Source: Aureibaculum flavum (GTDB lineage: Bacteria > Bacteroidota > Bacteroidia > Flavobacteriales > Flavobacteriaceae). From it: a stretch of 64,000 nucleotides of DNA. Both the position numbers and the translations under genes were made by a program. Where the stretch lies: assembly GCF_016406085.1 (NCBI RefSeq), contig NZ_JAEHFJ010000009.1:113499-177498 (forward strand). Reading direction: 5' to 3'. Shown piece by piece: positions 43,561 to 52,318 of the stretch. Numbering within the stretch: position 1 is the stretch's first letter; every line of letters begins with the position of its first letter. Below the pieces are notes generated by a model that was not told the origin of the DNA, did no database searches, and worked only from the letters and a program-made list of their open reading frames with translations.

Positions 43561-44289
43561 TTATTCATCAAAAATAAACCACTTTTTTTCCATATAAATT
43601 TCATCTATTATGGCTCCGTCTTTTATTATTTCCATTTTTAAAAACGCACCATTGGTTGATTTATATTTTATTTTAAAGTCTTTAATAGAACTCATATCGT
43701 AATATGCACCGTATTTGCAATCGAAAATATTATGTTTTACTTCGTCTGTAAAAATTGATATTAGTATCATTTTTTCAGAATAGATACTCATCTCTTTATA
43801 ACCAAAAATACGATGGTCTTTTTTCATATTTGATAACCCTAATACAGAGCCCATTTTATCAATATGTGCTTTCTCCATAAATTCCGTATCTATTTCCTCA
43901 ACCATTTTTACGGAACCATTACAAAGATCTCCTTCTTCCGAGCCTGCCAGCCATTTTTTTAAGGTTGTAATGCGGTTATCAGTAAGTCTTTTAAGGTGAA
44001 TTGCTGTGCACATGGGGTGTACTGAACCATTTAAACGGTTTGGATATTCAGGGTATTTCATTGCCATTTCAGCATCTCGAAATTGAATCCAAATACGTTG
44101 TGATTTTTTTAGATTCTGAATAAAAAGTGTGTCTTTATCATATTTTGATAAGATCATCTTATAAATATCATTTAATATCTTATCTGATTTGTTGTATGAG
44201 TCATGAGCATCTTTGTTCATTTCTCCCTGAGTTTGAGAAAAACAATTTATACTTATAATTAGAATTAGAAACGATAGTATTTTTTTCAT
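43561..44289 (-). CDS. Exported LprI-like (DUF1311) domain protein
   Basis: Exported protein (signal peptide 1-18, ends NCFSQ). Residues about 20-105 match the lysozyme-inhibitor LprI N-terminal domain (DUF1311): a helix with LNDIYKMILSKYDKD, FIQNLKKSQRIWIQFRDAEM with the family's WxxFRDAEC-like core, and a cysteine (TAIHLKRLTDNRITTLKKW helix after HPMC). The C-terminal 130 residues are a separate, unrecognised beta-rich part. LprI of Mycobacterium inhibits lysozyme; whether this protein inhibits a muramidase is inference. It lies 47 bp after the gene at 44337. Confidence 0.8.
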   Translation of the reverse strand: MKKILSFLILIISINCFSQTQGEMNKDAHDSYNKSDKILNDIYKMILSKYDKDTLFIQNLKKSQRIWIQFRDAEMAMKYPEYPNRLNGSVHPMCTAIHLKRLTDNRITTLKKWLAGSEEGDLCNGSVKMVEEIDTEFMEKAHIDKMGSVLGLSNMKKDHRIFGYKEMSIYSEKMILISIFTDEVKHNIFDCKYGAYYDMSSIKDFKIKYKSTNGAFLKMEIIKDGAIIDEIYMEKKWFIFDE

Positions 44290-44336
44290 AATTTTATATT
44301 TTCGGCATAACAGCTTACTTAAAACTCAAAAATTAA

Positions 44337-45065
44337 CTATTTATTTCTCAGTAAATCAGAAAGTTGGTTTATTTCTAGTACTCCTTCAATTTCACCAGCT
44401 TTCACCATAAAAATATCTTCACATAAAATCTCTAAATTATATTTGTTGTCATGAATCAAATACGCGTGCATATTCATAAAGTTCTTTTTATGCTCTGTTT
44501 CTAAATTATTGTCAGCTATAAAAATGAGTCCTTTTCTAGGTATTGATACCATCAATTCATCGCAGTCTAGCATTTTATGAGCTTCTAGCATATGCTTTTT
44601 ACTAAGGATACTTTCTGAAGCAAAAAAAGAAAGTTTAGAAGATAATACTTGATATGGTAATTTCTCATCTATAGGATTCCAAAACTCAAAATTAGCAGCT
44701 CTATTGTCTAAGTTTTGTGCTCCTTTTTTTGCAAGCATATTATAATAATCTTCATCTTTAGTCGCTGTTTTAATATGGAGTAGTTGTGAATCACCTTCTT
44801 CGTCTAAATTAATATCATCTAATAATACATAGGTAGTGTAGATATTGGCATAAATAGTCTCTCGCTCATGAAAGACAGCGGCAATTTCGTCATTCATATC
44901 AAATTCAGTAGTCTCTCCCGAGACTAAGGATGGATATATATTTAAGTCCGAAAGTTTTTCTTTTGTGTCTTTAACTGGTTTTACGGTTGTTTTTGATTGC
45001 TGAGGTCTTACGTTAGTTGGCTTTGAAGGGCCAAGTCCTAATATTTTTCTAAAAATGTTTGTCAT
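44337..45065 (-). CDS. Cytosolic protein of unknown function (242 aa)
   Basis: The only clearly non-exported product in its part of the island. A basic, disordered N-terminus (1-35, with Pro/Gln/Lys) precedes an alpha/beta region. CDELMVSIPRKGLIFIADN (about 171-189) faintly resembles the PRRD core of DUF1444-type proteins, but the match is too weak for assignment. Acidic stretches surround it. It is the first gene after promoter copy F, 19 bp below the -7 box, and is followed by the LprI-like gene. Confidence 0.65.
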   Translation of the reverse strand: MTNIFRKILGLGPSKPTNVRPQQSKTTVKPVKDTKEKLSDLNIYPSLVSGETTEFDMNDEIAAVFHERETIYANIYTTYVLLDDINLDEEGDSQLLHIKTATKDEDYYNMLAKKGAQNLDNRAANFEFWNPIDEKLPYQVLSSKLSFFASESILSKKHMLEAHKMLDCDELMVSIPRKGLIFIADNNLETEHKKNFMNMHAYLIHDNKYNLEILCEDIFMVKAGEIEGVLEINQLSDLLRNK

Positions 45066-45084
45066 CGTTCTTTTTTTGATACTT

Positions 45085-45155
45085 CAAAAATAACTTTGTA
45101 ACTGCGAACTAAAAGGAGCTAATGTGAATTCGAAGTGTTCTAATGTATATTTGGA
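45085..45155 (-). promoter_or_regulatory. Island promoter, copy F (direct-repeat operator plus -7 box)
   Basis: Plus-strand half-sites AATGTGAATTCGAA (45121) and AATGTATATTTGGA (45142) begin exactly 21 bp apart. CAAAAATA at 45085-45092 is TATTTTTG on the minus strand, with exactly 28 bp between. The start codon is 19 bp downstream. The rest of this 303-bp gap (45156-45368) shows nothing recognisable. Confidence 0.8.
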
Positions 45156-45368
45156 ATATGAGACTATAGATTTGAATTTTGAAATTTTAAAACCACCAAG
45201 CTATTGAAGGATATAGTAGCATCTTAATAGAGGCTTTCTCAATTACTGAAAATTTTGGTATGGCAATCAGAAGCATTAAAGGGATACATGAAATTTTGTT
45301 CATTTCTGTTAACTATCATAAATGCTTTTGATTTCATTCAAAGCTAGCCAGTTTCAAAAAATATCCAA

Positions 45369-48008
45369 TCAGTTCTTTATTATTTTCAATATCTTTTTAC
45401 TGTCTAAATTGTTATAATGAAGTATGTAAGTACCGGCATTAAAATGAGTCATGTCAATGGAAACAGGTTCGTTAATTTGAGTATTTGTAAGCTTTCTTGA
45501 ATACACTAATCTTGAAGTTACATCGTAAATAGAAATGATTATGTCATTACCTGATGAAAAATTTGTCTTTAATTGAATTATATCAGTTACTGGATTTGGA
45601 TAAGCAATTAGGCTAAGTTCTTCTTGTGGTTCTATAGAATCTACGCTGAGGGTTGTGCCGTCAGCTGCTATTTGCCAGATGCCTCTTCCCCAGGTACCTG
45701 CGGTTAAAATGTTATCTTTTTTATTAAAATCTAAGGAGTTAATAAGAACACCTGGTAATGAACCCACATAATATGGCGACCAGTTTTGGCTTTCTCCATT
45801 GATATAAAAATAAACACCAACATCTGTACCCGCATAAATAATTTCACGCCCATCACTAATTTGTGTTACCATGCAATTTACAGGTGTGTTTGGTAAGCCA
45901 GTTGATATGTTTAACCAAGATTGTCCACCATTTTCTGAATAGTACATTTTTTCGTTAGCGGTATAACCACTGGCACCAATCCAAATATGATCTTGATTAA
46001 TGTTGCTAACCTCCAAGGCATCAAAATCATTGGTGACAGTGGGCATTGATGCCGATATATCTATGAAGTCTGGATTAGCGGCATTTAAATTTACCGATTT
46101 TATCATTTTATTATTTCTTCCAAGCCCATAAAAAACATCGGTATTTACTTCTGATGTTGCAAAATATTTCCAATAATAATCAAAGTTATCATTAGTTAAA
46201 TTCTGAAAGTCAATTTCATAAGATTGATTTATATATGCTCTTTTTATATTTTTAGCATCACTGACTACAACATGGTCTATATTATTTCCATTTTCTATAT
46301 AAGAATCAATTACCGAAAAAGGCATTGAACCCGATTCCATTCTTTGGAAATTCTTATACGCAATCGGGTTGGTTTCATAAATATAAAATAAATTACCTGA
46401 CATTAAATATGTACGTTCAAATACTTTTGAAGGTGCAATAATAAAGACATCTCCACCTCCAATTCGCTCCTCTAAACCGTTTTGAACTATTGAAGCTCCA
46501 TTGTCTTGAGTACCAATAATTATTTGATTTGAACTATTTGGTTTTGTAGTTAAACTGTAAATTTGTTTAATAAGCATATTACTAGCTATATCTTTCCAAG
46601 TATTGCCTAAATCATCTGTAATGTCAAGTCCACCATCGTTTCCATTAAAAAGTCTATTACCAAAAAAACCTAACTGACGTATGTCTACATGATTTATTTG
46701 ACTATCTACATTAATTAGGGTTGCCGTATTTTTGTCATATTTAAACGTTCTCAGACTACCAATAAAAAGTGTGTTTTCATCGGTTGGTGATACTGCAATT
46801 TGTGCAATGCCATACCGTTGGTTAAAAAATGATCCGTCTACGTTTCCTGTAACTGAAGACAAAGGACGTTTGTCTGTAAGTAGGTTAAAAGAAGCTCCAT
46901 TATCAATAGATTTATAGATGCCGTGAAATTTTAAATCATCGGTAGTATTGGTATCCATACCCAAAAAATAAACGGCATTTGGGTTAGCAGGTGTAACAGC
47001 AATGTTAATGGCAACACCTCTGGTTGAAGTACCAGGAATATTAGTCTTAGACCAAGTTGCTCCACCATCTGTCGATCTATGAAAAATAGCTTCATCTTCT
47101 ATCACATAAAGTGTATTGTGATCCGCTGGACTTATTTCTAAATCATAAAAACCATAAGAATACAATTTATTGTCCAGATTAATGCGGGTCCATGTTTGTC
47201 CGGCATCTACCGTTTTGTAGATATCTTTCCAAAGCATCGCATATAGAATATTAGAATTTGTAGGATCCATAATCAGTTTTCTTGCACTTGAATACACATC
47301 TGTTTCATCAAATTGTAAGCCTGTCATTTGCCATGAATTACCACCATCATTGGACACAAAAACACCACTGGTGTGATATTGCGTGCCCCAACCACCATCA
47401 CCAACAAAAACAAACAATCTCCTGTTATTTGTAGGTGAGTTTGGATCAATAACAATACTAGCCACACCTAACGCTGGTAGGGCATCTGTCAATGGTACCC
47501 AACTATCGCCACCATTTACGGTTTTCCATACACCACCAGTATTGGCTCCCGCATATATAATTTCTGAGTTCGCTGGATCAACAGTAAAACAATCTACACG
47601 ACCTCTATATTTAGAGACTTCATGTGAAATGTTTGTCCATGATAAACTAGCCGACTTTTTATCGGTATTTGTAGTATTTAACGTTTTTTTTATTTCGCTT
47701 TGCTGTTTAAAAAAGGCATCACGTGTTTTTGCATTTACATTTACAATGTCGCCATTAGCATCCAATCTATTTTCCATAAATTGCTGCCATCTACTAAATT
47801 TTTTCTGGTCTTTTTCCTTTAATTCTGGTTTTAAAACATAAAAATTATTAATGTCATTAAGTATGGTATTATAATTTTTACTGTTACTTTTTTTTATAAT
47901 ATGCTTAAAATTAATCTCATTCTGAGGCACTTCAAGTGTTTTTAAATCAGATTGAGCATATATTGAGAAGGTAAATAGACTGAAAAATAATAGAACGGCT
48001 GTTTTCAT
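45369..48008 (-). CDS. T9SS-secreted BNR/beta-propeller (sialidase-fold, VPS10-like) protein
   Basis: A large secreted protein (879 aa). Signal peptide 1-18 (ends SIYAQ), a helical spacer to about 125, then a multi-blade propeller to about 790. Many BNR/Asp-box motifs of the SxDGGxxW type are visible: TVNGGDSWVPL, SNDGGNSWQMT, TVDAGQTWTRI, STDGGATWSKT, SIDNGASF, SENGGQSWLNIS. The last 82 residues (798-879) are a type A type IX sorting domain with AYPNPVTDIIQL and GTYILHY. It lacks the sialidase arginine triad as far as I can see, so a binding or glycan-interaction role is more likely than sialidase activity. Controlled by promoter copy G. Confidence 0.9.
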   Translation of the reverse strand: MKTAVLLFFSLFTFSIYAQSDLKTLEVPQNEINFKHIIKKSNSKNYNTILNDINNFYVLKPELKEKDQKKFSRWQQFMENRLDANGDIVNVNAKTRDAFFKQQSEIKKTLNTTNTDKKSASLSWTNISHEVSKYRGRVDCFTVDPANSEIIYAGANTGGVWKTVNGGDSWVPLTDALPALGVASIVIDPNSPTNNRRLFVFVGDGGWGTQYHTSGVFVSNDGGNSWQMTGLQFDETDVYSSARKLIMDPTNSNILYAMLWKDIYKTVDAGQTWTRINLDNKLYSYGFYDLEISPADHNTLYVIEDEAIFHRSTDGGATWSKTNIPGTSTRGVAINIAVTPANPNAVYFLGMDTNTTDDLKFHGIYKSIDNGASFNLLTDKRPLSSVTGNVDGSFFNQRYGIAQIAVSPTDENTLFIGSLRTFKYDKNTATLINVDSQINHVDIRQLGFFGNRLFNGNDGGLDITDDLGNTWKDIASNMLIKQIYSLTTKPNSSNQIIIGTQDNGASIVQNGLEERIGGGDVFIIAPSKVFERTYLMSGNLFYIYETNPIAYKNFQRMESGSMPFSVIDSYIENGNNIDHVVVSDAKNIKRAYINQSYEIDFQNLTNDNFDYYWKYFATSEVNTDVFYGLGRNNKMIKSVNLNAANPDFIDISASMPTVTNDFDALEVSNINQDHIWIGASGYTANEKMYYSENGGQSWLNISTGLPNTPVNCMVTQISDGREIIYAGTDVGVYFYINGESQNWSPYYVGSLPGVLINSLDFNKKDNILTAGTWGRGIWQIAADGTTLSVDSIEPQEELSLIAYPNPVTDIIQLKTNFSSGNDIIISIYDVTSRLVYSRKLTNTQINEPVSIDMTHFNAGTYILHYNNLDSKKILKIIKN

Positions 48009-48032
48009 TTTATTGCTAATTATTAATTAGCT

Positions 48033-48103
48033 CAAAAATACATCAGAAAAAGTTACATTTAATTTGAAGATGTTGTTTCGATGGATGTCAATCCATATTT
48101 GAA
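48033..48103 (-). promoter_or_regulatory. Island promoter, copy G (direct-repeat operator plus -7 box)
   Basis: Plus-strand half-sites GATGTTGTTTCGAT (48069) and AATCCATATTTGAA (48090) begin exactly 21 bp apart. CAAAAATA at 48033-48040 is TATTTTTG on the minus strand, with exactly 28 bp between. The T9SS protein starts 24 bp downstream. Confidence 0.8.
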
Positions 48104-48256
48104 CTGCCTTATAATATATTTGAAGTGATATGGCAGTGATTAATAAAATTGGAAAGGTATTAATGCATCTATTTGAATAGAATATCAACAACAATTAATT
48201 TGTGGCAGAATAAGAAAAGAATAGTATGGGAATCAATAGGTGAAAGAAGCCCAAAC

Positions 48257-48610
48257 CTACTTGTTAAAAAAGGCATTCTCTTCATCAGTTAATAATCGAG
48301 AATGAATTAAAAAACGGAGTCCCAAAGGTATTTCTAATGAAAAGCTAGCACCACGACCTTCGGTTATATCAATAGTTAAATGGGTATGTTTCCAATATTC
48401 AAATTGGTCTTGATTCATATAGAAATTAACTCCTTCAATGGCACCTAAAAGAATATCACTTTCATCTAAATACAGATCTCCTTTTTCTAAAACCATAGGA
48501 GCAGAGCCATCGCAACACCCTCCACTTTGATGGAAAATTAGTTCGCCATGTTTTACTTTTAATTGTTCCAAAACGGCTGCAGCTTCATTTGTAATTGTAA
48601 CTCTTTTCAT
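48257..48610 (-). CDS. DUF779 protein
   Basis: A 117-residue soluble protein of DUF779. Family marks are the N-terminal helix ITNEAAAVLEQLK, the HQSGGCCDGSAPMVL motif with its Cys pair, DILLGAIEGVNFYMNQDQFEYW, and the closing HLTIDITEGRGASFSLEIPLG. DUF779 genes are almost always found beside NAD-dependent aldehyde dehydrogenases, as here; function is unknown. It lies downstream of the dehydrogenase, with an intrinsic terminator in the 62-bp gap, so its expression may depend on readthrough. Confidence 0.92.
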   Translation of the reverse strand: MKRVTITNEAAAVLEQLKVKHGELIFHQSGGCCDGSAPMVLEKGDLYLDESDILLGAIEGVNFYMNQDQFEYWKHTHLTIDITEGRGASFSLEIPLGLRFLIHSRLLTDEENAFFNK

Positions 48611-48621
48611 GGTATAAAGTT

Positions 48622-48654
48622 TTAAAAAAAAGGCTGAATTTAATATTCAGCCTT
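48622..48654 (-). terminator. Intrinsic terminator between aldehyde dehydrogenase and DUF779
   Basis: AAGGCTGAAT (48630-48639) pairs perfectly with ATTCAGCCTT (48645-48654) around a 5-nt loop. On the minus strand the stem is followed directly by a run of T residues, giving a textbook terminator 19 bp after the dehydrogenase stop. Confidence 0.85.
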
Positions 48655-48672
48655 GGCTATAAAAAGGATCTA

Positions 48673-50172
48673 TTAAAAGAAACCCAGTTTGTTTTTATCG
48701 TAAGAAATTAGCATGTTCTTTGTTTGACGATAGTAATTCAGCATCATTACGTGATTTTCTCTACCAAAACCAGATTTTTTATAACCACCAAATGGTGCAT
48801 GAGCAGGATATGCGTGGTAGCAATTCACCCAAACACGTCCCGCTTTGATGGCTCTCGGTATTTGATACAATTGGTGAGCATCACGTGTCCAAACTCCGGC
48901 TCCTAATCCGTAAAGGGTATCATTAGCTATTTCTATAGCATCTGCTTCATCTTTAAATTTAGTAACACAAACAACAGGTCCAAAAATTTCTTCTTGAAAA
49001 ACTCTCATTTTATTGTGCCCTTCAAGTATGGTAGGTTTAATATAAAATCCGTTGGCTAAATTGCCTTCTAGTTTATTGGCAGATCCACCTGTAAGTACTT
49101 TTGCACCTTCGTCTTTTCCTATTTTAAAATACGATTGAATTTTTTCATACTGATCATTAGACGCTTGAGCACCTATCATAGTATTTACATCATAGGGATT
49201 ATCTTGTATAATGGCATTTGTTCTGGCCACAACACGTTCCATAAACGCATCATAAATATCTTCTTGCACCAATAATCTAGAAGGTGCTGTACACACTTCC
49301 CCTTGGTTAAAAGCAAATAAAACCGCTCCTTCAATCGCTTTGTCTAAATACGCATCATCAGCGTCCATCACAGAATTAAAGAAAATATTAGGCGATTTTC
49401 CACCCAACTCCATCGTAACGGGATTCAAATTTTTAGAGGCATATTGCATAATCAATTGTCCTGTGGTGGTTTCTCCTGTAAAGGCCACTTTGTCTACTCT
49501 AGCACTAGATGCCAGCGGCTTACCAGCTTCAGGACCAAAACCATGAACAATATTTACAACACCTGGAGGAAAAACATCGGCAATTTTTTCCATTAATAAG
49601 GTTGCCGAAGATGGCGTTTGTTCTGCAGGTTTTAAGACGACACAGTTACCCGTAACCAATGCTGGAGGTAATTTCCATGATAACATTAATAGTGGAAAGT
49701 TCCATGGAATTATTTGCCCCACTACACCGAGTGGTTCTTTAATATTCATAGATAATGTATTGGAGTCTAACTCTGAAGCACCTCCTTCTTCTGAACGAAT
49801 ACAGGCTGCAAAATACCGCCAATGATCAACAGCTAAAGGAATATCGGCATTTAGAGTTTCGCGAATCGGTTTGCCATTATCACAAGTTTCAACCAACGCA
49901 AATTCTTCTAAATTAGCTTCAATAATATCCGCTACTTTATTTAATAGGGTTGCTCTTTCGGTAGCTGACGTATTTCCCCAAGATTCTTTTGCGGCATTAG
50001 CAGCATCTAAAGCCAATTCTATATCTTCTTTTTGTGAACGAGGATACTTTGCAATAAAACTATTATCAATAGGAGATGTATTGTCAAAATATTGACCGTC
50101 GAGAGGTGCAACAAATTTTCCATTAATAAAATTGGAATATTTTTCTTTAAATTTTGGTTTCGAATAACTCAT
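48673..50172 (-). CDS. NAD-dependent aldehyde dehydrogenase (ExaC/AcoD type)
   Basis: Aldehyde dehydrogenase superfamily enzyme (499 aa, normal length). NAD-binding PWNFPLLM (156-163) and [16 protein letters not shown], catalytic base Glu255 in MELGGKSP, and nucleophile Cys294 in [11 protein letters not shown] are all present; [11 protein letters not shown] and the closing [14 protein letters not shown] [12 protein letters not shown] also fit. The NQGEVC form and the DUF779 neighbour point to the ExaC/AcoD acetaldehyde dehydrogenase group. It is divergently placed from an AraC-type regulator 162 bp away, which probably controls it. Confidence 0.95.
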   Translation of the reverse strand: MSYSKPKFKEKYSNFINGKFVAPLDGQYFDNTSPIDNSFIAKYPRSQKEDIELALDAANAAKESWGNTSATERATLLNKVADIIEANLEEFALVETCDNGKPIRETLNADIPLAVDHWRYFAACIRSEEGGASELDSNTLSMNIKEPLGVVGQIIPWNFPLLMLSWKLPPALVTGNCVVLKPAEQTPSSATLLMEKIADVFPPGVVNIVHGFGPEAGKPLASSARVDKVAFTGETTTGQLIMQYASKNLNPVTMELGGKSPNIFFNSVMDADDAYLDKAIEGAVLFAFNQGEVCTAPSRLLVQEDIYDAFMERVVARTNAIIQDNPYDVNTMIGAQASNDQYEKIQSYFKIGKDEGAKVLTGGSANKLEGNLANGFYIKPTILEGHNKMRVFQEEIFGPVVCVTKFKDEADAIEIANDTLYGLGAGVWTRDAHQLYQIPRAIKAGRVWVNCYHAYPAHAPFGGYKKSGFGRENHVMMLNYYRQTKNMLISYDKNKLGFF

Positions 50173-50334
50173 AAAAATATTTTTTTAGTGATTAATAATT
50201 TGATAATGAATCCATGTAATATTACGGATTTAACATTTTTATAAAGGTATTATTTAGGTATCAGAAATAACTGAACGTATTTATTAATAAATTGAACATA
50301 TCTACTTTTCTGAATATTTTTTGTATTATTGTGT

Positions 50335-51255
50335 ATGAGTCAGTTATTATATTCACATAAAAGCACCAGAAAACTAACTACATTAGTAGAAAATAGGACT
50401 ACCTATAATGCGGAATATGCGGAGTTAAATATTTTTGAAACTCATAAAATTGCAGAAAAAGTAAAGCTCACGTTTGATTTTCCTGTTATAGCAAGTATGC
50501 TTACCGGAAAAAAAATAATGCACTTAGAAGGATTACCTAGTTTTGAATTCTTTCCAGGTGAATCTGTGGTAATGCCCAGAAATAAACCGATGGTTATCGA
50601 TTTTCCTATTGCTAGTGAAAAGAATCCAACACAATGCTTAGCATTAGGTATTGACGAAAAGAAAATTAGCGATGTGGTGTTGAATTTTAATAACTATGTA
50701 GCTATTGAAAATGAAAATAACAATTGGGATTTAGATGCAAACACTTCACATTTAACAAATAACCAAGCTGTAAATCATTTAGTAGAGCGTTTGGTTTATA
50801 CGTTTACCAATAATAACAAATCTAAAGATGTATTGTTAGATTTGATGATACAGGAGCTGATTGTACGTTTATTACAGACAAAGGCAAAGGCTCTTATATT
50901 AAGTGATACGCAAAATGTATTGAATGACACCAGAATAGGCATGGTGATTCAGTTTATAAAAGAAAACTTAACCAATAGAGATATTACGGTTGATGTGCTG
51001 GCGGAAAAAGCCTGTATGAGTACTTCTCATTTTCATAAAAAGTTTAAGAATACCTTGGGTGTTTCTCCAATAGATTATATTAATTCTGAAAAGATAAAAT
51101 TCTCTAAAAAATTAATAAAGGAAAAGAAAAGTTTTCAGATGTCTGAAATTGCCATAAAGTCCGGATTTAACAATACCAGTTATTTTAACCGTCAGTTTAA
51201 AAAGATGGAAATGATGACGCCACAACAGTTTAAAAAATCAATTACGACTTCGTAA
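50335..51255 (+). CDS. AraC-family transcriptional regulator
   Basis: A 306-residue regulator. The start is the ATG at 50335 (MSQLLYSHKST); a TTG two codons earlier is in frame but less likely. Residues about 10-160 form an AraC N-terminal sensing domain (FFPGESVVMPRNKPMVIDFP). The last 106 residues carry two helix-turn-helix motifs: VDVLAEKACMSTSHFHKKFK and MSEIAIKSGFNNTSYFNRQF. It is divergent from the aldehyde dehydrogenase/DUF779 genes, a conserved arrangement, and likely activates them in response to an alcohol or aldehyde; the ligand is inferred. Confidence 0.9.
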   Translation: MSQLLYSHKSTRKLTTLVENRTTYNAEYAELNIFETHKIAEKVKLTFDFPVIASMLTGKKIMHLEGLPSFEFFPGESVVMPRNKPMVIDFPIASEKNPTQCLALGIDEKKISDVVLNFNNYVAIENENNNWDLDANTSHLTNNQAVNHLVERLVYTFTNNNKSKDVLLDLMIQELIVRLLQTKAKALILSDTQNVLNDTRIGMVIQFIKENLTNRDITVDVLAEKACMSTSHFHKKFKNTLGVSPIDYINSEKIKFSKKLIKEKKSFQMSEIAIKSGFNNTSYFNRQFKKMEMMTPQQFKKSITTS

Positions 51256-51298
51256 GAATTTTGCTTTCTAACACCAATAACGTTTAGAATGGAAGCGT

Positions 51299-51484
51299 TT
51301 ATTGTGCCGTTTTAAAATTACCAAATAGTAAAGCTGTAAGTAACAAACCGATTCCAATGCCTATAAAAGATCCTTTTGCTAAATCAGACAATGTTACATA
51401 TTGTGCTGCTATCTGTGCAGTAGCAATAACTAATAAACCCACAGATAATAAAATTAGAGACTTTCTTTTTGTTGTTTTTTTCAT
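51299..51484 (-). CDS. Small two-helix membrane protein (61 aa)
   Basis: A 61-residue protein with a basic start (MKKTTKRKS), two transmembrane helices (about 10-27 and 38-55) and a short polar end. No family recognised, but composition and topology are those of genuine small flavobacterial membrane proteins. It converges on the AraC gene with a 43-bp gap. A longer antisense-like frame in the same place lacks a plausible start and is not called. Confidence 0.6.
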   Translation of the reverse strand: MKKTTKRKSLILLSVGLLVIATAQIAAQYVTLSDLAKGSFIGIGIGLLLTALLFGNFKTAQ

Positions 51485-51635
51485 AATAATGTATTAAAAA
51501 AAGGTATTTATGGACAGCTGTCTTTTGTAAAAGTAAAAAAAAATTATAAAAATAAAAATAATTCAAAAAAAAATAAACAAAAAAAGGGTAAAGCTTGTGT
51601 AATTTTTAAGAATTATATGGGAATGAAAAAAATGA

Positions 51636-52280
51636 CTAATCGAAATTATAATCTCCATTTGCCCATTTTATTGTGGGCTCTATCCATTCGTCTAGCGGTT
51701 TAAATAAAAAACCGTGTCCCATTTTAGTGTTTAGTTCAATTTCTTTAAAATGGTTAATGGTACAAGTTGAAGTTTTCTTTCGTGCAAGTGCTGAAACACC
51801 AAACGGATCCGACTTTTCGTAAATAGTTAAGATATTTCCGCAATAATTAATTTCGGGAATGTTCTCTAGATCACTAGTTCTAAAACTAGCAATAAACACA
51901 AAATTTAAATCGGAGTTTTCAGCCAATGTAGAAACATATTGTGCTATATAACCACCTTTTGAAGTACCCACAACAGTTATTTTATCAGGTGCTGTCCCAA
52001 AATTTAGTAAACTATCAATTTGACGAACTACATACAAGGCATAGGTTCTTGCGTTGGTATTTGGGTTTCTTTTTTCAGAAATAACTGTAAATCCACTATT
52101 CTCAAATTGAGTTCGTATTTCGGTATATTCGGTTCGTCCATATTCTGGGTGTTTTTCATTAAGTTCATGATCTTCTAAAAAACGGTTGTGTAAGAAAAAA
52201 AGATAACGTTCTTCGTTGGTGTCTTGACAGGCAACTAAAGACGAGCAAAAAACAAGGAGATAGAATAGACTGATTTTCAT
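51636..52280 (-). CDS. Alpha/beta-hydrolase-like lipoprotein (214 aa)
   Basis: Lipoprotein (lipobox LVAC, Cys18) with an alpha/beta hydrolase fold: RYLFFLHNRFLEDHEL as first strand, VVGTSKGGYIAQYVS with the GxSxG elbow (GTSKG), and a late GHGFLF-like MGHGFLFKP supplying the histidine. A ConDxF-type acid is likely in TIYEKSDPFG. The substrate is unknown; an exported esterase or lipase-like role is reasonable. Short for the fold, so a lid domain is absent. It is followed 38 bp later by an unrelated deacetylase gene upstream on the same strand. Confidence 0.8.
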   Translation of the reverse strand: MKISLFYLLVFCSSLVACQDTNEERYLFFLHNRFLEDHELNEKHPEYGRTEYTEIRTQFENSGFTVISEKRNPNTNARTYALYVVRQIDSLLNFGTAPDKITVVGTSKGGYIAQYVSTLAENSDLNFVFIASFRTSDLENIPEINYCGNILTIYEKSDPFGVSALARKKTSTCTINHFKEIELNTKMGHGFLFKPLDEWIEPTIKWANGDYNFD

Positions 52281-52318
52281 AACGAAGCTTTTAAACGGTG
52301 AATGGTTTATTTATAAAT

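Noticed and set aside
24969..48129. A TGAAGTGAT string near promoter copies A, B, E and G as a third operator element
   Set aside because: Its distance from the second half-site varies (40, 18, 31 and 31 bp) and it is absent from copies D and F, unlike the exact 21/28-bp core, so I do not count it as part of the site.
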